A DNA stretch of 64,000 nt from Escarpia spicata (taxonomy: Eukaryota > Annelida > Polychaeta > Sabellida > Siboglinidae). A model generated the notes under the pieces. The model did no database searches, was not told the origin of the DNA, and was given only the letters and a program-made list of their open reading frames with translations. A program made the position numbers and the translations under genes. The stretch spans positions 48,656,408-48,720,407 of the forward strand of contig OZ023205.1 of NCBI GenBank assembly GCA_963995525.1, written 5' to 3'. Shown here piece by piece: positions 63,566-64,000 of the stretch; the first letter of the stretch is position 1, and every line of letters starts with the position of its first letter.

Positions 63566-64000
63566 GTGGGTGGTCTCACAGTGACATGGTGTGACATGGT
63601 GACAGTGTATTAGGGTGACACGGTGGACAGGTGACAGTGTCTTAGGGTGACACAGTGGACAGGTGATAAGGTGACAGTGTCTTAGGGTGATATGGTGGAC
63701 AGGTGACAAGGTGACAGTGTATTAGGGTGACATGATTGACAGGTGACAAGGTGACAGTGTCTTAAGGTGGCACGATGGACAAGTGACAATGTCTTAGGGT
63801 GACATGGTGGACAGGTGACAGTGTCTTAGGGTATCATGATGGACAGGTGACAAGGTGACAGTATGTTAGGATGATATGGTGGACAGGTGACAAGGTGACA
63901 GTGTATTAGGATGACTTGATTGACAGGTGACATGATGGCAGTGTCTTAAGGTGGCATGGTGAACAAGTAACATGGTGACAATGTCTTAGGGTGACATGGT
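63566..64000. repeat. Minisatellite 5 starting at the exon 24 donor
   Basis: Irregular units of about 31-40 bp built from GTGACAGTGTCTTAGGGTGA then CATGGTGGACAG(GTGACAAG) start within 20 bp of the donor GTGGGT and run off the window. Units vary in whether the GTGACAAG block is present. Confidence 0.92.

Overview
The window is animal nuclear DNA. It has long introns with consensus GT-AG junctions, many decayed retrotransposons, tRNA-derived SINEs, minisatellites, and TATA-box/AATAAA-type gene ends. Two divergent TALE-class homeobox genes resemble the spiralian-specific TALE (SPILE) expansion, so a spiralian, most likely a mollusc, is my best guess. The species cannot be told from the sequence.

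The backbone is one large plus-strand gene that enters at base 1 and is still open at the right edge. I could place 24 exons (about 1,020 codons) whose phases chain almost throughout. Domain-level identity is uncertain; from memory it looks most like the CCDC162 family of large coiled-coil proteins. Exons 1-18 lie in 1-25,244 and exons 19-24 in 54,445-63,565, separated by a 29 kb intron.

That 29 kb intron holds a head-to-tail tandem duplication of a roughly 10 kb unit (about 26,560-36,606 and 36,607-53,975). Each copy carries one intact two-exon TALE homeobox gene with its own TATA box and poly(A) signal, nested in the host intron on the same strand. The second copy was later invaded by a 6.9 kb terminal-inverted-repeat element that carries a broken CXC-domain gene. 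That gene is itself split by a LINE. Copy 2 also gained a 1.2 kb LINE fragment and a decayed Penelope-like element inside the homeobox intron. To the right lie another LINE end and a DIRS/Ngaro-type tyrosine-recombinase retrotransposon with split direct repeats.

The most unusual pattern is in the host gene's splice sites. Several introns start with, or almost with, a tandem array that begins at the 5' splice site, and two arrays copy the exon end together with its donor. Examples are intron 1 (5 kb of ~33-34 bp units each beginning GTGAGAG or similar), intron 2 (34 bp units, about 26 extra AAA|GTAAGA donors), intron 10 (older ~62 bp units) and, close to the donor, introns 3, 13 and 24. One intron (9) has the same behaviour at its 3' splice site.
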